DNA from: an uncultured Clostridia bacterium
GTDB taxonomy: Bacteria > Bacillota > Clostridia > Christensenellales > UBA1242
NCBI GenBank assembly: GCA_944381185.1
Contig: CALWKE010000002.1
Location: 66,050 to 130,049, forward strand
Length of the DNA: 64,000 nucleotides
Reading direction: 5' to 3'
Positions 24,213 to 31,722 of the stretch are shown one piece after another. Positions within the stretch are counted from its first letter, which is position 1, and every line of letters starts with the position of its first letter. Position numbers and translations under genes: made by a program. The notes below the pieces were generated by a model, which worked only from the letters and a program-made list of their open reading frames with translations, was not told where the DNA came from and made no database searches.

Positions 24213-24920
24213 ATGAGAATTAATAAGTATTTAGCAAGTGCAGGGCTTGGTTCAAGAAGAAAATGTGAAGAATTTGTTCTTCAAAAAAGGGTTAAAGTTA
24301 ATGGCAAGGTGATTGATAACCTTGCCTTTGATATTGCAGAAAATGATAAGGTAATGATTGATGATAAACTTGTTTCAGTTCCAAGGTCATTCACTTATTT
24401 AATGATGCATAAGCCAAAAGGATATTTAACTACTGTTAGTGATGACCGTGAAAGAAAAACGGTTATGGAATTGCTTCCCGAAGAATTTAAACATTTAATG
24501 CCAGTTGGCAGGCTTGACTATAATTCAGAAGGTTTGCTTTTGTTCACTAATGATGGCGAAACGGCTCAAAAATTAATGCGACCAAAAAATGAAATTGTTA
24601 AAACATATTTGGTTAAAGTTGAAGGGGAAGTTTCATCATTTGATGTTAGTGAAATTGAAAAGGGTGTAACACTTATTGATGGAACTAAATTTAAAAAATG
24701 TAAAGTCAACATTAAAGAAATAAAAGAACGAAAAACCAAACTTGAAATTCAAATAACTGAAGGCAAGAACAGAGAGATTAGAAAAATTTTTGATAAGTTT
24801 GGTTATAATGTTATATTTTTAAAACGAATTTCAATTGGCGAAATAAAACTTGGCGGACTCACTCGTGGAACTTGCAGACTTCTTCGTCCGGCAGAAATTA
24901 GATATTTAAAATCATTATAA
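24213..24920 (+). CDS. rluB: 23S rRNA pseudouridine synthase, RluB family
   Basis: An N-terminal S4 RNA-binding domain (MRINKYLASAGLGSRRKCEE) is followed by the RsuA/RluB catalytic domain. Its motif VGRLDYNSEGLLLFTNDG carries the catalytic aspartate, and GKNREIRKIFDKFG follows near the end. The 235-residue size is normal. No good ribosome site precedes ATG 24213, which starts 7 bases after the previous stop. RluB-type enzymes modify U2605 of E. coli 23S rRNA; the exact position here is inferred from the family. Confidence 0.9.
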   Translation: MRINKYLASAGLGSRRKCEEFVLQKRVKVNGKVIDNLAFDIAENDKVMIDDKLVSVPRSFTYLMMHKPKGYLTTVSDDRERKTVMELLPEEFKHLMPVGRLDYNSEGLLLFTNDGETAQKLMRPKNEIVKTYLVKVEGEVSSFDVSEIEKGVTLIDGTKFKKCKVNIKEIKERKTKLEIQITEGKNREIRKIFDKFGYNVIFLKRISIGEIKLGGLTRGTCRLLRPAEIRYLKSL

Positions 24921-24933
24921 GGAAAGTGATATT

Positions 24934-26175
24934 ATGAATGTTTGTGTTATTGGTGGTGGTGCTTCTGGTATGATGTGTGCAACGATGATTGCACGAAAGG
25001 GTCATAATGTCACACTTTATGAAAAGAATGAGAAACTTGGTAAAAAAATTTATATAACGGGCAAAGGTAGATGCAATGTAACAAATGCAACGGTTGGTGA
25101 TGAATTTTTAAAAAATGTTGTTAATGGTAAAAAATTTATAATGGGTGCCATAACAAGATTTAATTCTAATGATACCATGGCATTTTTTGAAGATGTTGGC
25201 ATACCTCTTAAAATTGAACGAGGCAACAGAGTTTTCCCGGTTAGTGATAAGGCCAGTGACATAATAAAAGGTTTAGAGCGTGCAATGAATTGGGCAGGTG
25301 TCAATGTTTGTTTAAATGCAAAAGTTGAAAGAGTTCTAACACAAGAAGACAAAGTTTCAGGAGTAATTGTTAACGGAAAAGAATATAATTTTGATGCTGT
25401 TATTGTTGCAACAGGTGGAGTAAGTTATCCTTCAACTGGTTCAACTGGTGATGGCTATGAATTTGCAAAATCTGTTGGGCATAAAATTATAGAGCCGGCA
25501 CCAGCACTTTGTGCAATAATTGTAAAAGATAATAAAGAGTGTGAAAGGTTAGAAGGGTTGTCATTAAAAAATGTAACACTAACTGCAAAATTATCAAATA
25601 AAGCTATCTATAAAAGTGAAGTTGGTGAAATGCTTTTTACACATAATGGAGTTTCAGGTCCAATAGTTTTATCTGCATCAAGTTATATTAATAGATTAGA
25701 TTTTTCAAAGTTGGAACTTGTGATTGACTTTAAGCCTGCAATAACTTTTGACGGAATATGCACAAGGATTGACAGAGATATAATTAATTTAAAATCAAAG
25801 CAAGTTTCTTCTCTTCTTGCTGGATTTTTGCCAAAAGCACTCGTTCCTGTTTTTGCTAAAAGATTGGGTGTTAATTTAACTATGAAAGCTAATCAATTAA
25901 CAAAAGAAAATCGCAAAAATTTGGCAAATTTGCTGAAAAACTATGTAATTTTACCTAAATCATTAGAAAATTTTAATTCTGCAGTGGTTACATCTGGTGG
26001 AGTTAGTTTAAAAGAAGTAAGCCCAAAATTTATGAAGAGCAAACTTGTTGACGGGTTATATTTTATTGGTGAAGTGCTTGACATTGATGCACTTACCGGT
26101 GGATTTAATTTGCAACTTGCGTTTTCAACCGCTGTGACATGTGCAAGTTCTTTTGATAATATTATAGATAAATAG
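24934..26175 (+). CDS. HI0933-family NAD(P)/FAD-dependent oxidoreductase
   Basis: Flavoprotein of 413 residues related to HI0933/YhiN, of unknown substrate. The dinucleotide fold starts at once with VIGGGASGMMCA, and family motifs follow: TGKGRCNVTNA, VATGGVSYPSTGSTGDGYEFA and near the end GEVLDIDALTGGFNLQLAFST. GGAAAG precedes ATG 24934, 14 bases after rluB. The rluB-HI0933-plsC run is common in Clostridia, usually with cmk in it; here cmk sits alone at 39.4 kb. Confidence 0.9.
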   Translation: MNVCVIGGGASGMMCATMIARKGHNVTLYEKNEKLGKKIYITGKGRCNVTNATVGDEFLKNVVNGKKFIMGAITRFNSNDTMAFFEDVGIPLKIERGNRVFPVSDKASDIIKGLERAMNWAGVNVCLNAKVERVLTQEDKVSGVIVNGKEYNFDAVIVATGGVSYPSTGSTGDGYEFAKSVGHKIIEPAPALCAIIVKDNKECERLEGLSLKNVTLTAKLSNKAIYKSEVGEMLFTHNGVSGPIVLSASSYINRLDFSKLELVIDFKPAITFDGICTRIDRDIINLKSKQVSSLLAGFLPKALVPVFAKRLGVNLTMKANQLTKENRKNLANLLKNYVILPKSLENFNSAVVTSGGVSLKEVSPKFMKSKLVDGLYFIGEVLDIDALTGGFNLQLAFSTAVTCASSFDNIIDK

Positions 26176-26186
26176 GAGAATTATTT

Positions 26187-26828
26187 ATGATTTATGTTTT
26201 AGCTTTTATTATTCTTGGGCTTCCGTTGGTTATTCTTTATCCAACAAAAATTATTCATAAAGAAAGGTTAAAGCGAAAGAAAAAATGTATTGCAACAAGC
26301 AATCATTATTCAATGGTTGAGCCAATGCTTTATGATTTGCTTTTTGCTAGAAAGTTTAGGTTTATGGCTAAAAAGGAACTTTTTGAAAATAAATTTTTTG
26401 GTTTTATTTTGAAAAGCATTGGGGCTTTTCCAGTCGATAGAAACAATGTTGGTCCAAGTGTTTTTAAAAAAGTTTTAAGTGAACTAAAAAGCGACCACCA
26501 AGTTTTTATTTTTCCTGAAGGAACAAGAAACACGGAAGATACTGAAGAGATGCTTCAAGTTAAAACAGGTGTGATTACCTTTGCGTCGAAAGGTGATGCT
26601 GAAATTGTTCCTATGTTAATTTATCACCGACCTAGAGTTTTTAGAAAAAATTATATAATAGTGGGTGAGCCATTTAAAGTTCAAGGTGTAAATCCACAAA
26701 GATTGACAAAAGAAGAAGTTCAACAGAATTTAGAAGTATATACTAAAAAATTAAAAGACTTGAGAAAAGAACTTGATGAATATGTTGAATCTAAAAAACG
26801 AAAGAAGAAAAAAAACTTGTCAAAATAA
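26187..26828 (+). CDS. plsC: 1-acyl-sn-glycerol-3-phosphate acyltransferase (PlsC family)
   Basis: Membrane acyltransferase of phospholipid synthesis, 213 residues, with an N-terminal hydrophobic segment. The motif regions are SNHYSMVEPML (H40), AFPVDRNN and IFPEGTRNTED. The first motif reads H-x4-E (E45) rather than the nearly universal H-x4-D, while FPEGTR is intact. The C-terminus is strongly basic. AGGAG precedes ATG 26187. The D-to-E change keeps the charge, so activity is plausible but untested. Confidence 0.85.
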   Translation: MIYVLAFIILGLPLVILYPTKIIHKERLKRKKKCIATSNHYSMVEPMLYDLLFARKFRFMAKKELFENKFFGFILKSIGAFPVDRNNVGPSVFKKVLSELKSDHQVFIFPEGTRNTEDTEEMLQVKTGVITFASKGDAEIVPMLIYHRPRVFRKNYIIVGEPFKVQGVNPQRLTKEEVQQNLEVYTKKLKDLRKELDEYVESKKRKKKKNLSK

Positions 26829-26844
26829 AATTTTGTTATATAAT
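26817..26844 (+). promoter_or_regulatory. Possible tRNA-Thr promoter
   Basis: TTGTCA (26817-26822), a 16-base spacer and TATAAT (26839-26844). It overlaps the 3' end of plsC and lies upstream of the hairpin and tRNA. Confidence 0.45.
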
Positions 26845-26869
26845 ATAAATGTTGAAATTTTAAATTAAT

Positions 26870-26890
26870 AAAAGGTGATTTTCACCTTTT
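26870..26890 (+). terminator. Hairpin between plsC and tRNA-Thr
   Basis: AAAAGGTGA (26870-26878), TTT, TCACCTTTT (26882-26890) form a perfect stem ending in T. It is likely the plsC terminator, yet it lies only 3 bases before the tRNA, so a tRNA transcript from the promoter at 26817 would carry it as a leader. Confidence 0.65.
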
Positions 26891-26893
26891 CAT

Positions 26894-26968
26894 GCTGGTG
26901 TGGCTCAGGGGTAGAGCATCTGATTCGTAATCAGACGGTCGGCGGTTCGAATCCGCCCACCAGCTCCA
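26894..26968 (+). tRNA. tRNA-Thr, anticodon CGT
   Basis: A full cloverleaf is visible: acceptor GCTGGTG (26894-26900) pairs with CACCAGC (26958-26964), D-arm GCTC/GAGC, anticodon stem TCTGA/TCAGA with loop TTCGTAA, and T-arm GGCGG-TTCGAAT-CCGCC. The anticodon CGT reads ACG. The CCA end is encoded (26966-26968). Confidence 0.97.
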
Positions 26969-26972
26969 AATC

Positions 26973-27038
26973 GTTTGAATTGCATTCAAACTCAAACAAC
27001 TGGTGGAGCGGACAGTTCGAACGCGTGACGCTCGCGTG
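26973..27038. other. Palindrome and GC-rich patch downstream of tRNA-Thr
   Basis: GTTTGAAT (26973-26980), TGC and ATTCAAAC (26984-26991) form a perfect hairpin without a T-tract. A patch from 27000 to 27038 is far richer in G+C than its surroundings and, read on the - strand, contains GTTCGAA followed by GCTCCACCA, like a tRNA T-loop and 3' end. The T-stem does not pair, so it is at most a remnant. It may mark an old integration or tRNA rearrangement. Confidence 0.4.
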
Positions 27039-27103
27039 TAATAACAAGCACTATTAAATTTTAGTTAAATTATAAGTTTTTTAATTTTATTCAAGGAGAT
27101 ATT

Positions 27104-28390
27104 ATGAACACAGAACTTGAATTTTTGATTAAAATTGCAAAAAAAGCAGAAAAGATTTCAAATGAAAAGTTTTCTGTTAAACAAAAAGGTTGTGAAAATG
27201 ACCTTGTAACGAACCTTGACGAAAAAATTGAAGAATTTTTGATTGGTGAAATAAAAAAAGAATATCCAACTTTTGATATTGTTAGTGAAGAAAAGAATTT
27301 TGAAAAAAAGGTTACAAAAAATTGTTTTATTATTGACCCCATTGATGGAACAATCAACTTTGCAAATAATCTTCCACTTTGGGGTATTCAAATTTGTTGC
27401 TATAGTGGTGGAAAGCCTGTTGCAGCAGTTATAAATATGCCAAGAATTAATGAATTTTATTCAGCTGATGAAGGCGGTGCATACCTTAATGGTAAAAAAA
27501 TTTCAGTGCGTGAAGTTCCATTAAAAAATGCTCTTTATGTTGTTGATGGAAATAATAATTTGCCAGCATATTTGAAGATGCATAAATATAGTGTAAACAG
27601 ACGAAATTTTGGTGGGGTTTGTGTTTCAATGGCATTTGTTGCTGCTGGCAGAATTCATGGTGCAGTTTTTAGAAGTGACAAACCTTGGGATTATGAGCCA
27701 GGATTATTTATCATAAAAATGGCTGGCGGTGCAACAATGAGTGTGCCTGGTTTTCATGGCGGTGCAATGAATGAAGAATTTTTAAATATTTTAAAACTTG
27801 AAACTGCAAAGAAACAAAACACTTCTAATATTTTTGTTTTGCATTCGCTTAATGGTGACACAACAAAATTGTGGGGGCAAGATGTTTTAGATTATGCAAC
27901 AAGTAAAGCAATAGATTTTCATATGCCAAATTTTCCAATAAGAGCCGAAAGTTCTTATGAAAAGTTTGATGAAATTTTAAATATTTATTTAAAATCAAAA
28001 CAACTAAATGAAAATTCTATTGTTATATGTCACAGCATTGGAAATCCTTATTTTATTAGATTTTGCAGAGAACATAATTTTGTGCCAAAGGCATATATTG
28101 CCGTTGCACCCGGTGCAGTTTATCAGTATCCAAGTGAAAGAAATGATTATATAGTTAAGGTAAAGAGTCAAGCGTATTTAAAGTTAGAAGATTTTAAATT
28201 TGGTAAAAAACTAAAAAATGTTTATTGTTTTTATTCAGATGAAGATGATGGCAATTTAGAAAAATTTACAAGATTTGTGAGTGATTTTAAAGCAAAAGAA
28301 TTTTATTTAAAAGGCTATAATCATTTTGACGGATATCACAGAATATATAAAATACCTGAATTAATTAAACTTTTAGATGATATTTTATAA
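27104..28390 (+). CDS. Fusion: inositol-monophosphatase domain plus RBBP9/YdeN-like hydrolase
   Basis: A 428-residue two-domain protein. Residues 1 to about 235 are an inositol-monophosphatase-family domain: the first metal glutamates in IVSEEKNF, DPIDGTINF from D78, and WDYEP at 195-199 with metal-ligand D196. From about residue 243 an alpha/beta hydrolase of RBBP9/YdeN type begins with IFVLHSLNGD, has the nucleophile motif CHSIGNP (S311), and ends with a YNHFDGYHRI segment that can supply the histidine. AAGGAG precedes ATG 27104. Each half keeps its likely catalytic residues. The natural substrate of neither is known. Confidence 0.82.
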   Translation: MNTELEFLIKIAKKAEKISNEKFSVKQKGCENDLVTNLDEKIEEFLIGEIKKEYPTFDIVSEEKNFEKKVTKNCFIIDPIDGTINFANNLPLWGIQICCYSGGKPVAAVINMPRINEFYSADEGGAYLNGKKISVREVPLKNALYVVDGNNNLPAYLKMHKYSVNRRNFGGVCVSMAFVAAGRIHGAVFRSDKPWDYEPGLFIIKMAGGATMSVPGFHGGAMNEEFLNILKLETAKKQNTSNIFVLHSLNGDTTKLWGQDVLDYATSKAIDFHMPNFPIRAESSYEKFDEILNIYLKSKQLNENSIVICHSIGNPYFIRFCREHNFVPKAYIAVAPGAVYQYPSERNDYIVKVKSQAYLKLEDFKFGKKLKNVYCFYSDEDDGNLEKFTRFVSDFKAKEFYLKGYNHFDGYHRIYKIPELIKLLDDIL

Positions 28391-28498
28391 ATAAAAGTTA
28401 TAATATAACAACTAATTATAAATTAAATTTATATATAAAATTTATCAATTTTGAATAAGGTGGGTGAATTTTCACATACTAACCATAGGAGGATTAAT

Positions 28499-28660
28499 AT
28501 GGAAAAATTCAGACCTGGTGAATATGTTCCTACATCATGCAACTACACAGCATTTGATGCACAGGGAAACAATGGCGGACAACTTTACCTTGAAAAAGGT
28601 TCAAGATTTCCAGCCACACAACACGAAGGCAGTTATTATGTTATGAATCAAAAACAATAA
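28499..28660 (+). CDS. YjzC-like small protein
   Basis: A 53-residue protein with a perfect AGGAGG (28487-28492) before ATG 28499. The pattern F-K/R-P-G-E-x-x-P-x-S/T, then QLYLEKGSRFPAT and a final tyrosine-rich tail resembles the small YjzC family of Firmicutes, whose function is unknown. It has its own terminator. An earlier in-frame start at 28451 is ignored because the ribosome site lies downstream of it. Confidence 0.68.
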   Translation: MEKFRPGEYVPTSCNYTAFDAQGNNGGQLYLEKGSRFPATQHEGSYYVMNQKQ

Positions 28661-28670
28661 GATGAAAATT

Positions 28671-28695
28671 TAACCCACAAATGTGGGTTATTTTT
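28671..28695 (+). terminator. Intrinsic terminator after the yjzC-like gene
   Basis: TAACCCAC (28671-28678) and GTGGGTTA (28683-28690) enclose AAAT and are followed by TTTTT. Confidence 0.92.
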
Positions 28696-28787
28696 ATTGT
28701 GTATTTTTTTGTTTATTATGGGTTTATTTTTATTTTACCAATCGTATTAAGTTATAAAATAATAACTTGTTATAAATAAATTTAATA

Positions 28788-28816
28788 TTGACGGAAGTAA
28801 ATTATTATTATATAAT
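28788..28816 (+). promoter_or_regulatory. Promoter giving a leaderless transcript (WG-repeat-like gene)
   Basis: TTGACG (28788-28793), a 17-base spacer and TATAAT (28811-28816). The predicted start at 28823 is the A of ATG. No ribosome site is present. The 90 bases between the previous terminator and this promoter show nothing else that I recognise. Confidence 0.75.
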
Positions 28817-28822
28817 AATTGT

Positions 28823-30256
28823 ATGAGATATTTTTTTAATGAAAAGATTGAAAATGTTTGGCAAATAACTGAAGACCGCTTTGTTGTTGAAATTTTTGAT
28901 GAACAAGGCAGAAATAACAAAGATAGGTATTATCTTATGGACAGGCTTGGCAGAATTATTGATAAGCCTTTTGAGTTAGTTGATGATTATGGAATGGAAT
29001 TGTTTAGGCAAGATGGTTTTTTTGAAGTGAAGCGAAAGGGTGTCACTATGCTTGTTGATAAATTCGCTGATGAGTTTATAAGAGATTTTGAATATGCAAG
29101 CGAATTTACTGATGATGAGATTTCAACTGTTAAGTGGAAAAATGGAAAGTGCGAACTTATAACAAGGTCGGGCGAAATTTTTAGTGATGAGTATAGTGAT
29201 TATGGTGCATTTGAAAATGGTTTATGCCCAGTTAAAATAGATGAAAATAAATATGGTTATATAGATGCAAACAAGGTTTTGCAACCTGCTATTTTTGATG
29301 GAATAACTGCGTCATTTAATAATCCACAATATTCATATTTTGAAAATAATCAGGGTTGTTTTGTTATTAATAGAAATCTAGAAATTTTGTCAGGACCTTA
29401 TGATAAAATTTTATTTATTGATGAGTGTAATAATGTTTGGGTCAACAAAGGTATAAATTTTTCGCTCTATACTCCAACAGGCGAATGCTTGGTTAAAGAT
29501 GCAATAATTAATTATCAAAAGAAAGATACATATTTAGTTACTAAAAATAATGAAAGATATTTTATTGATAAAAGTGGTAAAAGAATATCAAATTTAACAT
29601 TTGATTATGCTGAACCTTTTAGGTGTGGTTATGCACCAGCATATAAAGGTTATGATAAAAATGGTGAACCAATTTACACTGTTTTAAAAAGAGATGGTTC
29701 AATTTTTAAAGATAAATATGGTCAGGCAATAGTGCTTGGGGATAACTTGCTTGCACTTTATGTTAATGGTGAATCAGACAGAACGGGTAAATATTTTTTA
29801 TTTGACGGTAATGAAAGAAGACTTGGAACAAGGGGTTATAAAAGACCTTTTATGGCGGGTGAAAATTTGTTTGGTTTTCAAGTAAATAATGAAAAGTATA
29901 CTTATGTTAGAAATAAAAACTTAAAAAGATTTAAAGAAAATTTTGATAGTATTTCAATTTTTAAATTTGGTTATGCTGAAATTAAAAATGATGAAAAAAT
30001 TGATTTGATTAACCCTGACGAAATTAAAATTAGTGATATTAGTCAAGTTGTAAAAGCCGTTGATGAAAATCCATATTTATTTGCTAATTTGCCAAATGAA
30101 ATTGTTGAAAGCAAAAGACTTTATTTTGACATTTATTCTTATATCATTGAAAGACTTAAAGATTTTCAAGGTGACGAAAAAGAAAAATTATTAAAATTAA
30201 TTACTGATATTTATGAGAAAAATAAAAATAAAAGTCAAGGGCAATTTGGCGAATAA
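28823..30256 (+). CDS. WG-repeat-like protein
   Basis: A 477-residue protein made of repeating beta units that resemble WG (KWG) repeats: YGYIDANKVLQPAIFDGI, GLCPVKIDENK, and later PFRCGYAPAYKGYDKNGEP and PFMAGENLFGFQV. Such repeats usually form beta-propeller or solenoid binding folds. It has no signal peptide or transmembrane helix, so it is predicted cytoplasmic. The C-terminal 100 residues are helical and charged. The ATG has no ribosome site and sits where transcription should begin. The binding partner is unknown. Confidence 0.72.
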   Translation: MRYFFNEKIENVWQITEDRFVVEIFDEQGRNNKDRYYLMDRLGRIIDKPFELVDDYGMELFRQDGFFEVKRKGVTMLVDKFADEFIRDFEYASEFTDDEISTVKWKNGKCELITRSGEIFSDEYSDYGAFENGLCPVKIDENKYGYIDANKVLQPAIFDGITASFNNPQYSYFENNQGCFVINRNLEILSGPYDKILFIDECNNVWVNKGINFSLYTPTGECLVKDAIINYQKKDTYLVTKNNERYFIDKSGKRISNLTFDYAEPFRCGYAPAYKGYDKNGEPIYTVLKRDGSIFKDKYGQAIVLGDNLLALYVNGESDRTGKYFLFDGNERRLGTRGYKRPFMAGENLFGFQVNNEKYTYVRNKNLKRFKENFDSISIFKFGYAEIKNDEKIDLINPDEIKISDISQVVKAVDENPYLFANLPNEIVESKRLYFDIYSYIIERLKDFQGDEKEKLLKLITDIYEKNKNKSQGQFGE

Positions 30257-30272
30257 AAACGCAAAAAATATT
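30255..30272 (+). repeat. Post-stop motif copy 3
   Basis: AAAAACGCAAAAAATATT starts within the stop codon of the WG-repeat-like gene and is identical to the copy at 9862-9879. Confidence 0.55.
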
Positions 30273-30309
30273 AAAAATTATTAAAATTCTAATCAAATTT
30301 GGTGAAATA

Positions 30310-31575
30310 ATGAAAAATTTTGAAAAAACTTACAATAATGGTTTAAGATTAATTTTAGAAAAAAATGATAAAAATGTTATTGGTTTAAATATTTTATTTT
30401 TTGTTGGTTCACAAAATGAATCAAAACAAAAAGAAGGTTATTCACACTTTATTGAGCATTTGGTTTTTAAGGGAACAGATAAAAGAACCGCCAATGATAT
30501 TAGTGACGAACTCACAATGCTTGGAGCAGATTTTAATGCCTATACTTCAAGAACAATGACAAGATACGTGTTTAAATGTTTAAAGGAAAATTTTGAAAAG
30601 TGTTTTGAAATTTATGCTGATATGTTAATAAATTCTGCTTTTCGAGAGAGTGATATTGATAAAGAACGCGAAGTTGTTATTGAAGAAATGAAAAAGTGTG
30701 CAGACGACCCACTTGAAGTTCTCTATGAGCGTGTTTTAAAAAATTATTTTGGTGAAAATTCTTATGCTCATGATGAACTTGGAACAGAAGAGATTATTTC
30801 AACTGTTACAAAAGACCAACTTCTTGAATATAAAAATGAATATTATAAGCCAGAAAATTGTATAATTTCTGTTGTAGGAAATATTGATTTTGATATTCTT
30901 GATAAAATTGTTCAAAAATACTTTTTTCAAACCAGCAAAAATAATAATCCAAAAAAAGTTGATTTCACTCCATTTAAAATTGATTCTATTAAAAGGTTTG
31001 ATATTGTTAATCGTGATGACAATCAAGCAAATGTTTGTGTTCATATTAAAAGTGAAAAGGCAGACAGCAAACTAAAATCTGTTGCTGAACTTTACACTTG
31101 CATTTTGGGCAATTCACAAAATTCAAGGCTCTATAAACAAATAAGAGAAGAACTTGGGCTTGTTTACACAATTTATGCTTTTTCAGTTGTTGGTGCAAAT
31201 ACTGGTGAAATTTTTATTATGTTTGGAACTCGTGCAAAAAATCTAAAAAAAGCAATAGTTGAAATAGGGAAAATTATTAAAGATTTTGCCGAAGTTGGTG
31301 CAACTGAAACTGAACTTGTTATGGCAAAAAATTTAAAGAAATCTTCGCTTGAATATGCTTTTGAAACAAACAGTGACATTGCTGAAATTAACGGAACAAT
31401 GGTTCATTATTATGACAAGGTTATAAAAATAGAAGATTCAATTAAAATGCTTGATGATGTTACACTTGACGATGTTAATAATTTTGCAAAACAAATTTCA
31501 AATGAAGAATTATTTAATATTGTTGCCGTTGGAAAGAATTTGAATATAGAAGATATTTCATGTTTCAAAAAGTAA
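30310..31575 (+). CDS. M16-family zinc peptidase (YmxG/MlpA-like)
   Basis: Processing-peptidase-like protein of 421 residues with the inverted zinc motif HFIEHLVFKGT (HxxEH) near residue 50 and a second glutamate in the following EREVVIEEMKKCADDP block. The C-terminal M16 half contains the R/Y region around RLYKQIREELGLVYTIYAFS. GGTGAAAT precedes ATG 30310. In B. subtilis the related mlpA lies close to pnp and ylxY; here it is 30 kb away. The substrate is unknown. Confidence 0.92.
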   Translation: MKNFEKTYNNGLRLILEKNDKNVIGLNILFFVGSQNESKQKEGYSHFIEHLVFKGTDKRTANDISDELTMLGADFNAYTSRTMTRYVFKCLKENFEKCFEIYADMLINSAFRESDIDKEREVVIEEMKKCADDPLEVLYERVLKNYFGENSYAHDELGTEEIISTVTKDQLLEYKNEYYKPENCIISVVGNIDFDILDKIVQKYFFQTSKNNNPKKVDFTPFKIDSIKRFDIVNRDDNQANVCVHIKSEKADSKLKSVAELYTCILGNSQNSRLYKQIREELGLVYTIYAFSVVGANTGEIFIMFGTRAKNLKKAIVEIGKIIKDFAEVGATETELVMAKNLKKSSLEYAFETNSDIAEINGTMVHYYDKVIKIEDSIKMLDDVTLDDVNNFAKQISNEELFNIVAVGKNLNIEDISCFKK

Positions 31576-31630
31576 AATTAAAAATTTTATAAAATTGTAT
31601 ATAAAAAATCAAATTATTGTCATAAGTTAG

Positions 31631-31659
31631 TTGACAATAATTTTTTTTGGGACTATATT
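31631..31659 (+). promoter_or_regulatory. Sigma-A-type promoter for htpG
   Basis: TTGACA (31631-31636), a 17-base spacer and TATATT (31654-31659). The predicted start near 31666 falls inside the CIRCE element. Confidence 0.85.
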
Positions 31660-31660
31660 A

Positions 31661-31687
31661 TTAGCAGTTGCAGGCACAGAGTGCTAA
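31661..31687 (+). promoter_or_regulatory. CIRCE operator (HrcA binding site)
   Basis: TTAGCAGTT (31661-31669), nine bases, GAGTGCTAA (31679-31687). Compared with TTAGCACTC-N9-GAGTGCTAA the right arm is perfect and the left arm has two mismatches; the spacing is exact. It starts one base after the htpG -10 element ends and covers the start point. Confidence 0.88.
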
Positions 31688-31722
31688 CAATCAAAAATTT
31701 ATATTGCTAAAAGAGGTAATGT

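Noticed and set aside
26875..27057. A 60-codon open frame running across tRNA-Thr
   Set aside because: It covers the whole tRNA cloverleaf, has no ribosome site and its codons simply translate the tRNA and flanking sequence.
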